A stretch of 64,000 nt of DNA from Ceratobasidium sp. AG-K (GCA_037039685.1 JAWNGF010000001.1:124001-188000), one strand, 5' to 3'. Numbered from the stretch's first letter, positions 1 to 13,213 are shown. Program-made: numbers and translations. Notes: generated by a model from the letters alone, not told the origin.

Positions 1-764
1 GCTGTGGCGCCAATGCCTGTCGGGATCCTCCCGCGGTGGCGCCCGCCTGTTGTTGCGCTTTAGACTTCTGTCGCTGGTTCTATATGATAATGTTAATATA
101 ACCATCCCCATCGTCGCCTCGACTACTGAAACTCACTTGAAACCAAACCTGCGAACGAGATTGTATCAGCATAATGAGTCCAGACGATGAGAGGTGAGGC
201 TGACCTGAACGCGACGTGCGCTGAGCCCGATTTCCCGTCCGCATTGCTCTCTCTGCTCCGTGGTCGGAAAACGTGTCTAAGCCACATATTAGCTGACATC
301 ATGGAGCATATACCCGGACAACCGCTTACCTCGGAGAGTAACCGATGCAGAGCAGTAAGCTGATCTGGCGTCATCAGCGTGCGTGTGCGCTTCTTGGGAG
401 CAGGCATGATGGGTTGGTCGACATTGGCGCTGCCTTCTGACCCACTCTCCGAAGCCTGTACATCCACTCCATCCTCCTCTGGGTCTTCACTTCGCACCCG
501 TTTGACTCCTCGTTCGTTTCCAGAGGCGCGCATTGATTCGGGCGGCGTCGCGCTATGTGGAGGACTGGGGGAAATCGGGGGGTAGCTGGATATATGGGTG
601 ATAAACTGAGAGGATCGAGGAGTATAATGAGATACGAGTGTACTGAAACTATGAGGCGGAATCGGGCGCCCGACGTGTATCATTGAGGAATTGGATTGTC
701 GATGTCGAGGTCGAGGAGATGAGGAAGGACTGGATTGAGGGGGTTCAGAGGAACGATCCGACAT
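1..764 (-). CDS. Homeodomain transcription factor, 5' part (runs off the left edge)
   Basis: Predicted nuclear DNA-binding transcription factor. The first exon (764-330) encodes a Ser/Pro-rich leader, an acidic patch and the start of a homeodomain (PKKRTRTLMTPDQLTALHRL, about residues 124-143). Splicing to exons at 276-205, 148-137 and 79-1 completes it: the second exon gives TRFPTTEQREQCGREIG..., the 12-nt third exon encodes only VWFQ, and the fourth begins NQRQKSK. Recognition-helix residues W48, F49, Q50 and N51 are present; position 52 is Gln where Arg is usual. All junctions are GT-AG and the frame holds throughout. In basidiomycetes such proteins include mating-type HD factors and developmental regulators. 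Nothing here identifies a mating locus. The C-terminus lies outside the window. Confidence 0.9.
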
Positions 765-3700
765 AAGGAGTCTAATAAGGACCGGCTATTAAGCAAAGTG
801 GTAGGAGCAGATTACGTTGGCAGTATACGAGGGAACGTGGTAATGGCCAAATTCAATTCCGGAGTTGATCAAAGTCGAGACAGAAGCACAAGATGCGCGG
901 GAAACTCGTTTGATAATAGCGTATAGCTTTTTCTGTCGAGTAAACCACGCAGATCCTGCTGCGAAATTAGGATTATATGGAGGCTGTAGGCAGTGTGACC
1001 ATAACAAGGCGAGAGGGGCTAGCACATTAAAACAAATCAGACTGAGGCGTTAGATCTCGCGTCACCAACCGTGCCTGTGAGATTGGCGGTTGAGCAGCTG
1101 GAACGGCGGGGGACACAGGACGTGTTGTTGCAACGAGCAGCCGATTTTCATGTCTGTCTGACAGCAGGTTGACCAGAACCCCTAGTGACGAAAACGAATC
1201 ATGGCTGCGTCTCCACTCGGCCCAATTTGGACGCTTATACACAGCCCACCAAACTTGTAGGGAAAATCAAACATTTACTATGATCTGATCAGTGGGTATG
1301 TCTCAATACTGATCATAATACAGGTATCATTGGCAACCTCCGTGACGGCAGGTGGCGACGGGAGTTATGCTCAGGAATGAGGTTATCTACGGTTGACAGG
1401 CTGGCCACGAGAGTAGCATGGTTGTCGCGAGAGGAACAATGACTGTTACAACCGCCGGGCTTCGTTGGGGACCAGGGAAAATTAATTACCCCCGGACAAA
1501 TCGAGGCCGACGGCCGTTTGTTATTTCATACAAACTCTGATTGTCAATTGATCACAGCGACATCATTGTTGCTCGAATAAGATTTGGTTCACAGATGTCA
1601 AGGCTCCGACAGCTGGCTGAAACTCGGGGGACTCGTATATATCGAAACAATGTTGTGGTGTCGACAGCTTCAGCGAAGCCCGTGTGGAAGTACAGCAGCA
1701 TAAAATTTGGAGACCAGCTGAATACATATTGATCTTCCCACGAGAAATAAAGCACCGCTCATGGAAATCATTAACTACCAGGTTAATTCGAGCCCTGAGG
1801 CGGATTACCTAGGCGACGTCGGTGCCGTATCCCTCCGATCACGCCCGTTCCCGACTAACGCGAGTCTAAGAGGAATAAATGTCATGTCTAGAAGGCTCAG
1901 TGAAAGTGAGGTCAGTGCACAGCCGTCGCAAGGGAAGAAACGCCACCATGACAACCTTGTTCTTCTTCTCACGTGGTGTCGATTCTGGGTCTGCATTGCT
2001 CTTGCTCAACGGGAAGCCGCGGAGTCTATCAAAATTAATTCGAGCCTGGCCCCTCGAACACCAGTAATATTGGATGTAATCTGTCTCTGGCCGACGGCCC
2101 GCCGAGCGTAATCGAAGCCCTACTAGGCAATATTAGTGGATACATAGTATAGATCGACATGTGAAAGCGGGTTCAATAAATGTTTGTTAGTGCTGTTGCT
2201 TGTGAGCGACGAGACGAGCAGTGTACGTCTGCGATTCATTCGGCCAACCAACTAGATCGAGCAACAAATGAAGCACAGCGCTTCGACTGTGACCCACAAG
2301 CTAGCAAGCCTCGTTATAATGAAAAGAGTCGCAAGGCACGCGATCCAGAACCTCGTGGGCGTTCAATTGAGCGAGCTGCTGTCACACGAGTGTCAGAGAG
2401 CTGTCAGAAACCATAATGGAGAACGTGGTGTTCATTCTGTAACTGGGACGATCGGACGTGAAACCAAGCAATCCCCTTGGATGTGCCAGGTTCAAAGTCC
2501 ACTCCTCGCCTCGCCTCAAGGTGGAGTGAACAAGGAAATCCCGAGGCATGAAACGTACGCACTGCAGCTTTGTTGCGTTCGATGTTCGGTTCAAGCGCGA
2601 TTAGTGCAAATAACCGCCGGGAAAGACACCATGGCCCAGAAAGGAGCGTTCCTAGGGTCAGGGGTTCGAGGACAATGACTTTAATTAAGTGATGAGGAGC
2701 TACATATAATCCGCGCAGAAGGGAGCACTGGTCGCAGGGGAGATCACTTCATTTTGGATTCCGTAAATAGCACATGTTGTTTTACTATATGCCAATTATG
2801 GGATAGAACCAACTTTCCTCAGCAAACCGGAAACAAAATCACCAGAAATGATCGCACCTTTTGGATCATACTTCATTCGAGCCAACTTTTCTCCCAGCCG
2901 TGGTCGCGAGGTTGTGTAGAAATAGCCAGTTTGCGCCGTAGATACAAGTTTAACGAGGATAGTCCTAAACTTTGAGTTTAATGCGCCAGCTTCAAGTTCG
3001 AGACAAAAGCCGATGGACGTACTTGGCTTTAGATTTAGCTGCCATGATGGTCGGAGGATGGTGGGTAAATTCCAAATTGAGTCTAAGCGCCAAGATCTTG
3101 CCTAGTTACGAAATCAAATGATCGTTGATGGCAACCAGACTCAATTGCAACTTCGGTCTTTTGAAGCCTGGTCGAGTTAGGCGTTTTTGCTGAACGACCT
3201 CGGAAGATACACGGGGATACATAATAATAAGATAAGGTAAACTCCAGCTCGTGCATCAATCATCTCCCGGACCATAATTGTGAGTCTCGAGCGCGAACAC
3301 TGGTATACTTGGCCCAGAAACGGTTCCGTGAAAGTCATCCCCATATCACCGGGCCTATATGAGCGAACGCGACCCTGCCGCCATGCTTCTGAACGCTCAT
3401 TGTTCTCCATGAGTTTCGAAAATAGACGCCAGGTAAATACCCGAGCACGCTACGCAGGTTCTAGTGAGGGTTGAGTCATGACTTAGGCGGTGAATTATCA
3501 GGGATCGGAAATGTATGTCATTTATCTCCATGTAACAGAATGAAGAACATATATTCCACGAATTTATTTCATGCTAAGACCGCATACGTAGCTGGTACAG
3601 GTTGTTCAAATCTGGTCAGCCTAACGCGAGGAAATTTTCTCTTTAACTGAACTTTGGGTTGAATGCGGCAGGAGGAAATGCGAACTAGCGTAAGCAGAAC

Positions 3701-6358
3701 TGGTGGAGGAATCATTAGCGCATTACTGGATCGCTCTGACTCGATTTCCAGCGGGGTTTGACCCCAATACCAATGGCCGCTGTCTGGCGGCCCTTGCCCG
3801 GGCCAGGATAGTCGCCTAATCTTGATAGATTTTGACATATGTCCAAGGGGGTAAATACGATTTGGCCGAGAGCACCGAGTGGCACTTAAAACCCGACGCA
3901 TCGATGTCGGTGCCCGCGTGTTGGACCCCGAGCATACAAATCTGCAAGCAGCGTTCGAATCTCTGAACTCAGTCACCCTTGTTGACTTCGACGATCAGTA
4001 ATACCGTAATGCACCGAACTAGATATGTTTGCATTGGGAAGTACAGCATTGTTAGCTGCTTTCAGCTTCAAAGAACGAAGGGCTGTTATTGCTTTGGTTG
4101 GAAGGCGGCGTTGCCTGGTGCACCGCTTTGGCCCATCATCTTCAGACCTCAAGCAAAACTGATTGCCCACGCCTAAGATAGACAGCGTCCAGCAACGCGA
4201 TGCACTCTCCAGCAGGGTGAAAAGTGTGCCAGCCGATCTCCCGCTTGGGTTAGTCGCGTTTTCCACTGGCTATGCATATATTGAGCATTCACGCTTACCC
4301 GATCAATTCGAACCCTTCGCCTATCATTGTGATCAAACAAGTTCCATCGCTCATGATTTTACGTTAATCCTGGTGTCTCTAGCCCATGGGGTTTTAGAGT
4401 CATGCAAACATATACACTCGTAGTTTCGGGGGTATGCTCAGCAACTCCGAGCCCCCTACTCTGTAATGGAAGAGTGAAGTGTAAACTTATCGAATATAGT
4501 CTGACAACCTCACGGTATACCAAAACGCAAGCAATACACTACAGGCAGATAATTCAACAAACAAACGCCTTCGGTCTTGCTTAATGTAAGTTCCACTGGT
4601 ACAAGCACGGACTTCCGTTTCAGTTTACGCTCAGAGGTACCAACTCACAACCCGAAGTTAAATTCGCATCCCCGCCGCCTGGGTAGATCTGGGCTCAGTG
4701 TCTTTCGGTAGTCTGGTTGGATATACGTTGCAATGTTTTCACTCACTTCTTCCGCCGGTAAACCGGGGCTAGGGCAAAGGGCTGGGTATTGTAAGGCACT
4801 GTCACTTTGGCAAATTCTTACAGGCGTTCTTTGACTCTCCTATAGCATAAAGCGAGCACCGAGCCCCTGGAATTTAGTTCCGAAGGCACGAATAGACAAC
4901 CGTGTTTAGATAGTCACGAAGTTGTTCCTAAATCATGTGCATATCACTCCCATTGATTTCTCGAATATATCAATCAAGTGTTGCTCTGGATTAATTCCAG
5001 GGGTCATTCACAAGTCGCAAAACGAGAGGATAAGTGACTGCCAATTTTCCGGTCTGGGAGGGTCAGAATTTGTCGTGTATATGGGTAGGACCGAAGAAAC
5101 ATACATAATATTCTGAAGACGATTGGTTAGCTTAAACCCCGCGCCTGAAAAAGTGTATCAATCCAACGCACCCTGCGAAAGTGAAAGATAGGTGCTATAC
5201 CGAAGTTTAACCTGGTGTCAAATCCATCTCATACTACACACGGCTCGCATTTGCACTAACCTAGTATCAATGCATATGAGGAGCGCTTTTCCCGACTGGA
5301 TTCGCGGCTTTTACTCGCTTTTGGAAATTCTTGTGCGGTGCGCTCCTACTGATTAATCCAATCTCGTCACACCAGTCACTTAGCTTTACCCATCTCACAT
5401 CAGATCCCGTAAACTTCTAATAGATGACAAAGGGACTGCTCAGTCGTTGCGCTGATGGCCAACAATAGATCAAATCCGGGATGAAACTTGATCCGTGTTA
5501 GAGTTCAGCACCCCAATAAGTTGTGTCAAGCGCAGCATCGTTGGCCGTTGAAACGCTACAGCTTTCGTCAAGGTTTATGATATATTGAGTAACATTACGA
5601 TTGCCTTGACCGGAAATACCGCAGATACATCTCATCTCAACCCCGCAGTGCAATATCTTGCGTTTTCCAGATTCACTGGGTGGAGCGCTGAAACAGCACT
5701 ATTCTCGCTGAGATTGAAAGTGCAACTGGAATTACCTGCTCCGGAGATGTTATTGCGTAGATGGTTCGTCGGTCGAATTTCCCTCTGGTCAAGCACCATG
5801 ACCGGATTTAATATAGCAAGCTCGGGTGATGGGGACCGTTCCTATCAAGACTCTCTGCATACTCACGCATCATTCTAAGAAGCCGGCCTCAAGCCCTCGG
5901 CACTGATAAGCGCTGATGGATGACTATCATGAATGCGGATCAGTTAGCCGACCTAGTCCCAGACCCACTCGTATAGCGCAACGTCATTCGCTACCCACGC
6001 AAAGTCTGGGTGGGGTCTCATTTACGTGATTTGCAATGTCGGCCAGTGGCGTCCACGTTTAGGAGTTGACGCCACTTTGATATGAAAACGAGCAAATTTC
6101 CAGGCTGGTTGATGGTGGCTGTCAACTTGAAGCATGGCGAGTGGGACGAATCGAGACCATGACTGCTTCTTCCCCCGATCCACTTCATTTCGGCAAGTTA
6201 TGGATGCGCGCTCTCAGCTCAGAATTTCGTGGCTAAATTTGTGGCGGGTTACAGCTGTAACACTCACCGCCTGCACGTGATACCTCCCATCACTGACGAC
6301 CACATGGCGCTGATTGATGTCCGGCGGGTATCCCAGGACGACAACCACAGCTTGAAAC
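765..6358. other. 5.6-kb stretch with no supportable gene
   Basis: I find no reading frame with a recognisable domain, no spliced gene model and no terminal repeats. The longest frames are two minus-strand ORFs of 97 and 135 codons (4266-3973 and 3976-3569) that overlap by four bases. They match nothing I know and could be chance or an eroded element. Base composition looks ordinary and I saw no tandem repeat. Confidence 0.6.
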
Positions 6359-8967
6359 ATGTCGCCAACAAACGCCCCATACGGAACGTGGAAATCTCCA
6401 CTCACCACTGATGTCATAACTGAAAAGGCACGTTCGCGTTTTGAATATCAAACATAATCTAATTGGATCTGCAGACCATCTCTATCGTTGAAGTCATTGT
6501 TGATGCTGCGACAGGAGAGATCTACCATGTCGAGCAAAGGCCGCATGAAGGTGGCCGACACGTGCTCGTGCATTCGAAAACTTCCCAAGATGTATTTGGT
6601 GAATCCTGGAACGCGCGTACGGGTGTACACGAATATGGAGGATCCGCGACTGCCGTCTACAAGGACACCGCTTTGTTTACTGATTGGACGAGCAAGCGAG
6701 TATATATCTGCTCCAAAGAAGACGGAAAATGGGAAAATCCTAAGCCAGTCTCACCGGGTATGTCATTGGATTAGTGAACTACATGTCCACCTAATGTCCT
6801 TCTAGATAACCAGAACCATCGTTTTGGCGAGTTTAACATCCACCCAACTCTCCCCCATCTGGTTGTCTGCATCCTTGAGGATCACACCAAACCTTCTCCC
6901 GCCGACGTAGTTAACTCGCTCGTTCTACTGGACGTCAACGCCCAGTCGTATACCACTTTAGCCTCGGGGGCTGACTTTTACGCGTTTGGAAGGTTCAACC
7001 CTGATGGAACTAAACTCGCTTGGATCCAATGGTGCGACTCTATTCATTTCGCCACTCTCAACTAATGCATTACTCTAGGTGGCATCCCGACATGCCTTGG
7101 GAGGGCTCGGAACTCTACATCGCTTCGCTCAACCTGAGTTCCTCTGTCTCCATTTCGGGTACACCAACTCGTATTGCCGGCGCACGCACGACGGAATCGA
7201 TCACCCAGCCCACCTGGTCTAGCCCTACGAAACTCGTCTTCCTCTCCGACAAGTCCGGGTTCTATAATCATTACGTTCACGATACCGCATCTGGGACTAC
7301 CTCGCTCGGACTCGGCGAACCTCTGGATCAGGATCTTGCGGAGCCCGCATGGTTACTCGGGAACTCGAGTTATGCAGTCCTAAAGGAAGACACTATCATC
7401 GCTCCTGGCACAGTTGGCGGCCAGAGCGGGTTCCTGGTGATTGACACGTACGGGCATCGATACAGCTTCTGCTCCTCTCCGTACGTATCCACCGCTCAAC
7501 TCCGGGCTATCCCAAGTGGCCCTGGTGCCGGCGCGTCGGCTGTATTTGTTGGTACGGGGGGCGACTCGCCGGCTGCCCTCATCTCGCTCGCATTGCTATT
7601 GGGTAAACCCCAGTACACAGTCCTCAAATCCACTTCCAATGCACTCGATCTTCCTTCCTTGCAAGGATTCGCGTTTTCCAGGGCTGAGCCAAAGTCGTTC
7701 AATATTCAATCCGCGTCTGGTTCGACTCAACCCTTGCACGTGATCTTTTACGCACCCAACAACAAGGATTACGCCGGCAGTCGGGACGAAAGGCCCCCCT
7801 GTGTGGTAAACGTACATGGCGGCCCGACTTCAAGTGTTGGCCCTGGGCTAAAATGGTTGGTTCAATATTGGACAAGTCGAGGTTGGGCTTGGTAAGTCCC
7901 CTTGCCACCATTCGTTCCCAGGTTTGGCTGACGGGTCATCTCGTAGGGTGGACGTAAATTATGGCGGTTCATCAGGATACGGTCGGGCATATCGGTACGA
8001 TCGCCCCCTCCCCTTCCTGCCCCACGATTATTAATTCGAACTTGGTGACAGGGAAAGGTTGGAAGGAAATTGGGGTATCGTAGACGTAGACGACTGCATC
8101 ACGGCTGTTGCTGAACTCGGTAATGCGGGTTTAGTCGATCCGAAACGGGTAGCGATCAGGGGTGGATCCGCCGGTGTGTCTGTCGTTTACATAAGTTTGA
8201 GTGCATCTGATGTTGTTGATGATAGGCGGCTTTACGACTCTTGCGGCGCTAGTCAAAGCATCCAAGGTATATGCCACTGGAACATCGTTAGTACTCGTGC
8301 GACTCTACATCTGCGTTCGATATCTCACGTTTCTACATTTTGTATCAGGTCTTACGGAGTCTCAGACTTGCAAGCTCTAGAAGCCGAGACACACAAATTT
8401 GAGTCACATTATCTCAAAAAACTCCTTGGAGGGTCATTTGCCGAGGTTCCTGAAGTATACAAGGAGCGGTCACCTTTGACACATGCCGAGAACATTTCGG
8501 TGCCGTTGCTGGTAAGTTTTTTATTACCTCTGTCTGAATGTTTTTTCGTCGCTCCGCACTTTTATAACCTAAACTACCCCATTTGGTTCATCGCTCCCCT
8601 GGTCAACAGCCTCCCACTAAATATCTTATTATTATTTCCTCTATAATTCGCCTCCCATTCTACTCTCCTTTTTTCGCTCTATTCCTTTCCAAACTTTGAC
8701 CGTCTTTACATCCGGGAATGTTGTTATCCTTAACACTGAGACCAAACAATCCTACTTTAGATACTCCAAGGTGAACTCGACGCTGTTGTCCCACCCAACC
8801 AGGCCGAGCTAATGCAAAAGAAGATTGAGAGCCATGGCGGTAAGGTGAAGTCGAAACTTTTCCCGGGAGAGGGGCATGGCTGGCGCAGGGCCGAGACCAT
8901 CAAAGAGGCGATCTTGTTGGAGATTGAATGGTATGGGGAAGTCCTAGGAATTGACGTCAAGCCATGA
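6359..8967 (+). CDS. S9 family serine peptidase (acylaminoacyl/dipeptidyl peptidase-like)
   Basis: Probable cytosolic serine peptidase that removes blocked or free N-terminal residues from peptides. Nine exons (6359-6427, 6475-6757, 6806-7031, 7079-7891, 7947-7994, 8052-8173, 8226-8286, 8349-8511, 8761-8967) give an unbroken 663-residue protein. The N-terminal half has beta-propeller hallmarks of the S9C group (HEYGG, then WWHPDMPWEGSELY). The C-terminal alpha/beta hydrolase domain shows NVHGGPT, NYGGSSGYGR and GNWGIVDVDDC, the nucleophile motif GGSAGG (split by an intron), then the acid in QGELDAVVP and the histidine in EGHGW. The ATG at 6359 opens MSPTNAPYGTWKSPLT, the usual start of this family. 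The first intron uses a GC donor (6428-6474). The last intron (8512-8760) is unusually long at 249 nt. No signal peptide is seen. Confidence 0.93.
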
Positions 8968-10046
8968 GGCGCGAGACGGTGACCAGTGATTGTGCATCGC
9001 CGACTTCTCTGCAAAATGAAGTACAACGTGTAATTGAAATTAAAATTCTAACATTCTGTATGAAGGTCAGATGACCCGCAGGGTGTAGGCGTAAATTACA
9101 CCGCGTGATGGGGTCGACGTCGAAGGCGCAGCATCGACAGACTTTGGTGGTTCGAAGACTTTGGAGACGTTTGCTGAGAACCTTCTAGCTGAGCCCCGCA
9201 GCGATCTGATGCGGATTGTATTGTGGACTTCTATGTGATGCCGCGTGGGGTCATGCGCCGCGGCTGAAGAACTCTGCAGGGCTCGCATTTGACGTGGCAC
9301 GCGTACTTACACACCTATTCAATCGAGTATTGTCATGAGACCAACGGAAGAGCAAGAAATGCCGGTGGGAATACGTAGTCCAAGTGCAGAGTTATGGTCT
9401 AGTTTGAGTCGATTTGCTCATGACCATTGTCGCCGGGCACTGCTCTCACTGGGACTCCATTGATTGTATATATATCGGGGGTGAGGTAATTCGAGAAATT
9501 TGCTGGCGAATCAGCGGGAAAAGACGATTCAACGGGGGCAGAGCATTGATACAATTGGTTTTTGACCTGAGAGAGGTATTGGCTTTGCGCTAGTCATCGA
9601 CATGCGCCGTACGACAAATCCATCAGAACGAGGAGTAATCGAGTATTAGGGAACCAAATTGACCAAGCTAGTGTGCGTGAGTCAACTCTCAATATGGAAC
9701 ACGGCGGCCTCTTGGTTGCTTTACGCACATCCGCGTAGCTGCGGCGCAAGCCTTTTTCAGGATACTGTATAGCAAGACTACAGGGCGCGACTCGGGACCA
9801 TAATTGTATACGCTTTGTGAATTCATGAGGAAAGCAGCATGCTCCGTACGAGGTTGGATCATATGATTCAAGTATGAAACAAGCATAACGCCGTGCGCCG
9901 AAGTACTGAGGGTAATGGTTGGAATACGACGTAGGTGAGTGGTATATAAACTCAGCTTTGGGCCACATCGACTTCCCATCAACACACACCGAGCCTCAAC
10001 TAATCGCCGGCTTTCCAAATTTAACTTCAATTTCATCTTACCAACC
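8968..10046. other. Intergenic region between the peptidase and lectin genes
   Basis: No supportable gene. Minus-strand ORFs of about 130 codons at 9594-10060 have no recognisable content and overlap the promoter of the following gene. The right part holds that promoter. Confidence 0.6.
9943..9950 (+). promoter_or_regulatory. TATA box of the lectin-like gene
   Basis: TATATAAA lies 97 bp upstream of the ATG at 10047. Spacing fits a fungal core promoter with a short 5' leader, and the leader that follows is C/A-rich as in highly expressed fungal genes. Confidence 0.55.
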
Positions 10047-10723
10047 ATGGGCGTCCTCAAGAACGGTACCTACAGGATCACTTGTAGCCGCATGAGCGAT
10101 CTGTTCGTTGGGATCGACACTAAGCAGCATCGTGAAGAACGGCGCGGCCACATCAAGGAGGGCACTCCTATCAAGGTGATGCGCGAGGAGTCTGCTGTAA
10201 GTCCAGTAACCTACGGTGAATACATACTGATACTTTAGTTCTCAGACAATGGTCGAAATTCAGAACATCGGGGGTGATAACTATCATCTCAAATTCGTGG
10301 ACAACCCCAGCCTGAACCTTGGCTGCGACGTGCATAATCTCAGGGTATATGCGCCAGAATTTTTAAGCTACATATTCTAACGGTGTCATCGTTATTAGAA
10401 AAACAATAAAGTCTTCGTCACGAAGGAGAATGTCGAATGGACCATCGAAAAGGGTGATCAGGAGCAGTGTATGTGGTACGTGTACAAGTTATTATTTATT
10501 ACATTGAAGAGCTGAGTCTTGGGAATAGTGTGCAAGTCCGTGACTCGGGTATGTATTGGACCGTGCCGTCGGATGCCAAGCCCAAAACCCAGGTGAGTAA
10601 ATTCGAGATATAGGTATGATACACACAAACTTATGGATTCATTTCAATTAGATTACCCTCGAGAAACACAACGGCCACCAGGGACAGGAGTGGTGCTTTG
10701 AACAGATCATGGAAGGTAACTAG
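10047..10723 (+). CDS. Small beta-trefoil (ricin-B-like) lectin or protease-inhibitor-type protein
   Basis: Five exons (10047-10196, 10246-10344, 10399-10475, 10529-10592, 10652-10723) encode 153 residues. It opens MGVLKNGTYRITCSRMSDLF and has no signal peptide. The pattern of an N-terminal GTYRI strand, repeated short strands and a C-terminal GQEWCFE segment resembles fungal ricin-B-fold proteins such as basidiomycete lectins and trefoil protease inhibitors. Those are cytosolic defence or storage proteins. The assignment rests on this general resemblance only; I see no complete QxW repeat set. All junctions are GT-AG and the frame is clean. A TATA box lies just upstream. Confidence 0.65.
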
Positions 10724-11108
10724 GCATGAAGCCTAGATTCGTGCTTGATAGGCAAAAAAAAAGTCGAGCTATTGTATAAGAGTCGTAGTATCTGAATGAA
10801 AATCGAGTTTGAAATGGCTCATCGGATTCATGACGAACAGGAATACTCAAGCTGCCCATGCTTGGCTTGCCGTCATTTGTGTGCCATTATGACAACGTGG
10901 TAGTAAGTGCTAGTAAATTGGTCCGCATTCATGTAACTATAGGTTGAACATGCTGATTCGGCTACGAGGAAGCGCCGCCACCGATGATTAATAGTTGTGG
11001 CGACGGCGCCGTGGCTTGTTCCGCCCAGACGAACAATATTGAGTTGACGTTTTCTGCGCTACTCCGTGATATATTAGCACCATCGACCCTTCTAGTCTCA
11101 TTAACTGA
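10724..11108. other. Convergent 3' intergenic spacer
   Basis: This 385-bp spacer lies between the ends of the lectin-like gene (+) and the jacalin-type gene (-). It contains an A9 run near 10756, about 30 bp past the lectin stop, and otherwise nothing I recognise. Confidence 0.6.
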
Positions 11109-13213
11109 CTACCTTTTACCGAGCATATAGTGCAGCGACATGTCTACCCCTTCTTCGGTTTTTGGTGCGCGAATCTCAAACTCAAAATTCCCAGTTGATT
11201 GACCAAAAGCAGGAGATACCCCTAAGCAGTGAGACTCATTTTCAAGAATGGACCACATACTACCCATACGTACCACCGGAACGATTACTTGTCAACTGAA
11301 GCTCGCAAAGAGATCTGCCATTGTGCCTTCCTCGAGCACCCGTGATGTACTCTCCTTCCTCAAGCGTCCATTCGGACGTTTGACCGCTTTCTGTTCCGTA
11401 CACGGGGCTCCTGCAGACACACGGAGCCCCGTCTTTGAGATATGTATATGTCGTCTGTTTGAAAAGATAGATAAGCACCCAGGTAAAAGCACACAATCTG
11501 TAAGTGGCTACCAATCGTGGTTACCTCCGCGTAGCGATATTCTTACCTGAAGCTGGGCAAGAATGCCCGTTCCTGGTTTCCTCGCTGAAATACTCAAGAT
11601 TCGAGAGGCAGATTGGTTGCCACAATACCTAAGGTCATTCCAGATGACTCCATCGCATCCTCCAACGAATGACGTCTGCATGCGCCTGTAACCATCTGCG
11701 TGAATACCTCTATGCCAAATTCCCTGTACAATTGATTTAAACATCAGTTACTCAACAAGAAAAGGGGAAGGCCTGCCTGAAGTTGGGTGATCCCACTGTC
11801 GTTACGTTCGCCAGAGAGACCTACGAGAGCGCCGCCGTTTCCGCTCAGCAGCACGGGTTCCTGAGTTACACCCTCCTTTGCGCCGTATACCGGGGAGACG
11901 TGCCCGGTGTTTTTCACGAATTGAATCGATGCAATTTGTTGGTCAGTTGGCCACACAAATATGTCGGTAATAAATTCGCCTAACAAATGCATATGTGAGT
12001 GTTGCTAATTACTGCATTGTGATAAAGTTCTTGCCCCTGGATAATCGGAACTTATCAATTAGAAGCGGATCTTTTGCGAGGCAAGGCGGTCCAGGGACAA
12101 GCCCACCGGTATAGAGAATCTTGATGCGCTCGACGTGTGAGGCTGAGAAGCCCACCTCTACTTGTTCAATTTCTTGAAGGCTTTGTACCGCGTAGTCAAA
12201 TCCCGAAACCCCAGGTACGCCAATGCATGGTGACCGGAATATAAGACCAGCGTATAACCGATTCACTTGGTGTCGCAGGTCGTCCTGGAGGAGATCAACA
12301 ATAGACATCGTCTTAGTGACTCTGACTCCCCCCCAATTTCGACAATCCGCTGTTAAAGACGTCGGTATTAGTATTTTGCTGTACTAGGTTGGGCCGTACA
12401 CACCGGTGCTTCTGAGCCACGTCTCGTAACCATCTCCCGACCACATAGGTTCGCTGCCCTAAAGACCAAGCCGTTGGGAAGTTTGGTTGATAGATACATC
12501 GACAAGCACACCTGAAAGCATGTCCCAAGCGTTTCGTTCGAACATGGTCTCCGCGCCGAGACTCGATTTAGTCAGGTATTCGATAGACTGCTCCATACAA
12601 GTGGCAGGTAGATTTATGTGACCTTGAGGATATCCACTAGCGATTCCAGTAGCCACCAAAGAAACACCAATATTCATGTGCTTCAGATTTTAGTCAAATC
12701 AAAGCTAGAACTAGTCTTATATTCAACTACTCACTAGCGGTAATACATCACCCCTGCCGTGAAAACGATAAATACCGAGAGCAGTACCGGTGACCGTAGT
12801 ATACTCTACTTACCAAGTTGCGAATACTTTCTGAAGCGCTTTGAATTTACGCCAATCCTGAGCTTGGTTGAGCGCATCTTGAACAGCCCTTACAAAATCA
12901 ATGTTTGGCAGAAGGTCTTTGGGAGATAAGCTAAGGGTAAGACGCGAAATCATCATTCTTCGCGTAGTCCACGGGCGCGAGTAGATACTCGATGCTGAGC
13001 GCGCATATATCCAAGGAAGAGTGTGTGTATCCCCGAGAGGTGGTAACCCAGCATGGGTGAGTTGTGCATCCCGCTCATTCTCGCAGAGGACATCTTCTGA
13101 AACAACCATAAGCTCATCAGAAACAAGTCCAGCCGCATGTCGCAAGAGTACGGCAACCGTGTTGCTTGCTTGACGCGGGGATTCATTTGGACTTAGATGT
13201 ATACCACGTCCCA
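11109..13213 (-). CDS. Tandem jacalin-like lectin protein with possible MACPF-like N-terminus (copy A)
   Basis: Predicted carbohydrate-binding protein. Exons traced right to left: about 13213-12814, 12753-12735 (19 nt), 12680-12510, 12458-12404, 12349-12035, 11979-11777, 11723-11547, 11454-11274 and 11221-11109. The C-terminal half has two beta-prism units typical of jacalin lectins: IEQVEVGFSASHVERIKILY with GEFITDIFVW, then EWTLEEGEYITGARGRHNG with SLCELQLTSNR. The N-terminal part (KVFATWGDVLPL, then IGVSLVATG) resembles the core of fungal MACPF-type proteins, but this is tentative. Two introns use GC donors (12034-11980, 11776-11724); the paralogue at 16952-19244 has GT at both sites. The start is unresolved: no in-frame ATG opens the first exon, so an upstream exon or fusion to the caspase gene is possible. 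Confidence 0.72.

Noticed and set aside
1..764. Mating-type (HD1/HD2) locus
   Set aside because: Only one homeodomain gene is visible, with no divergent partner in the adjacent 5 kb.
3569..4266. Two overlapping minus-strand ORFs as a real gene or organelle insertion
   Set aside because: No recognisable domain, no clear intron, and base composition unlike fungal mitochondrial DNA. Left as unassigned.
2655..4330. tRNA-like TTCGA(A/G) boxes near 2665, 3953 and 4308
   Set aside because: No matching A box, acceptor stem or anticodon arm could be drawn around any of them.
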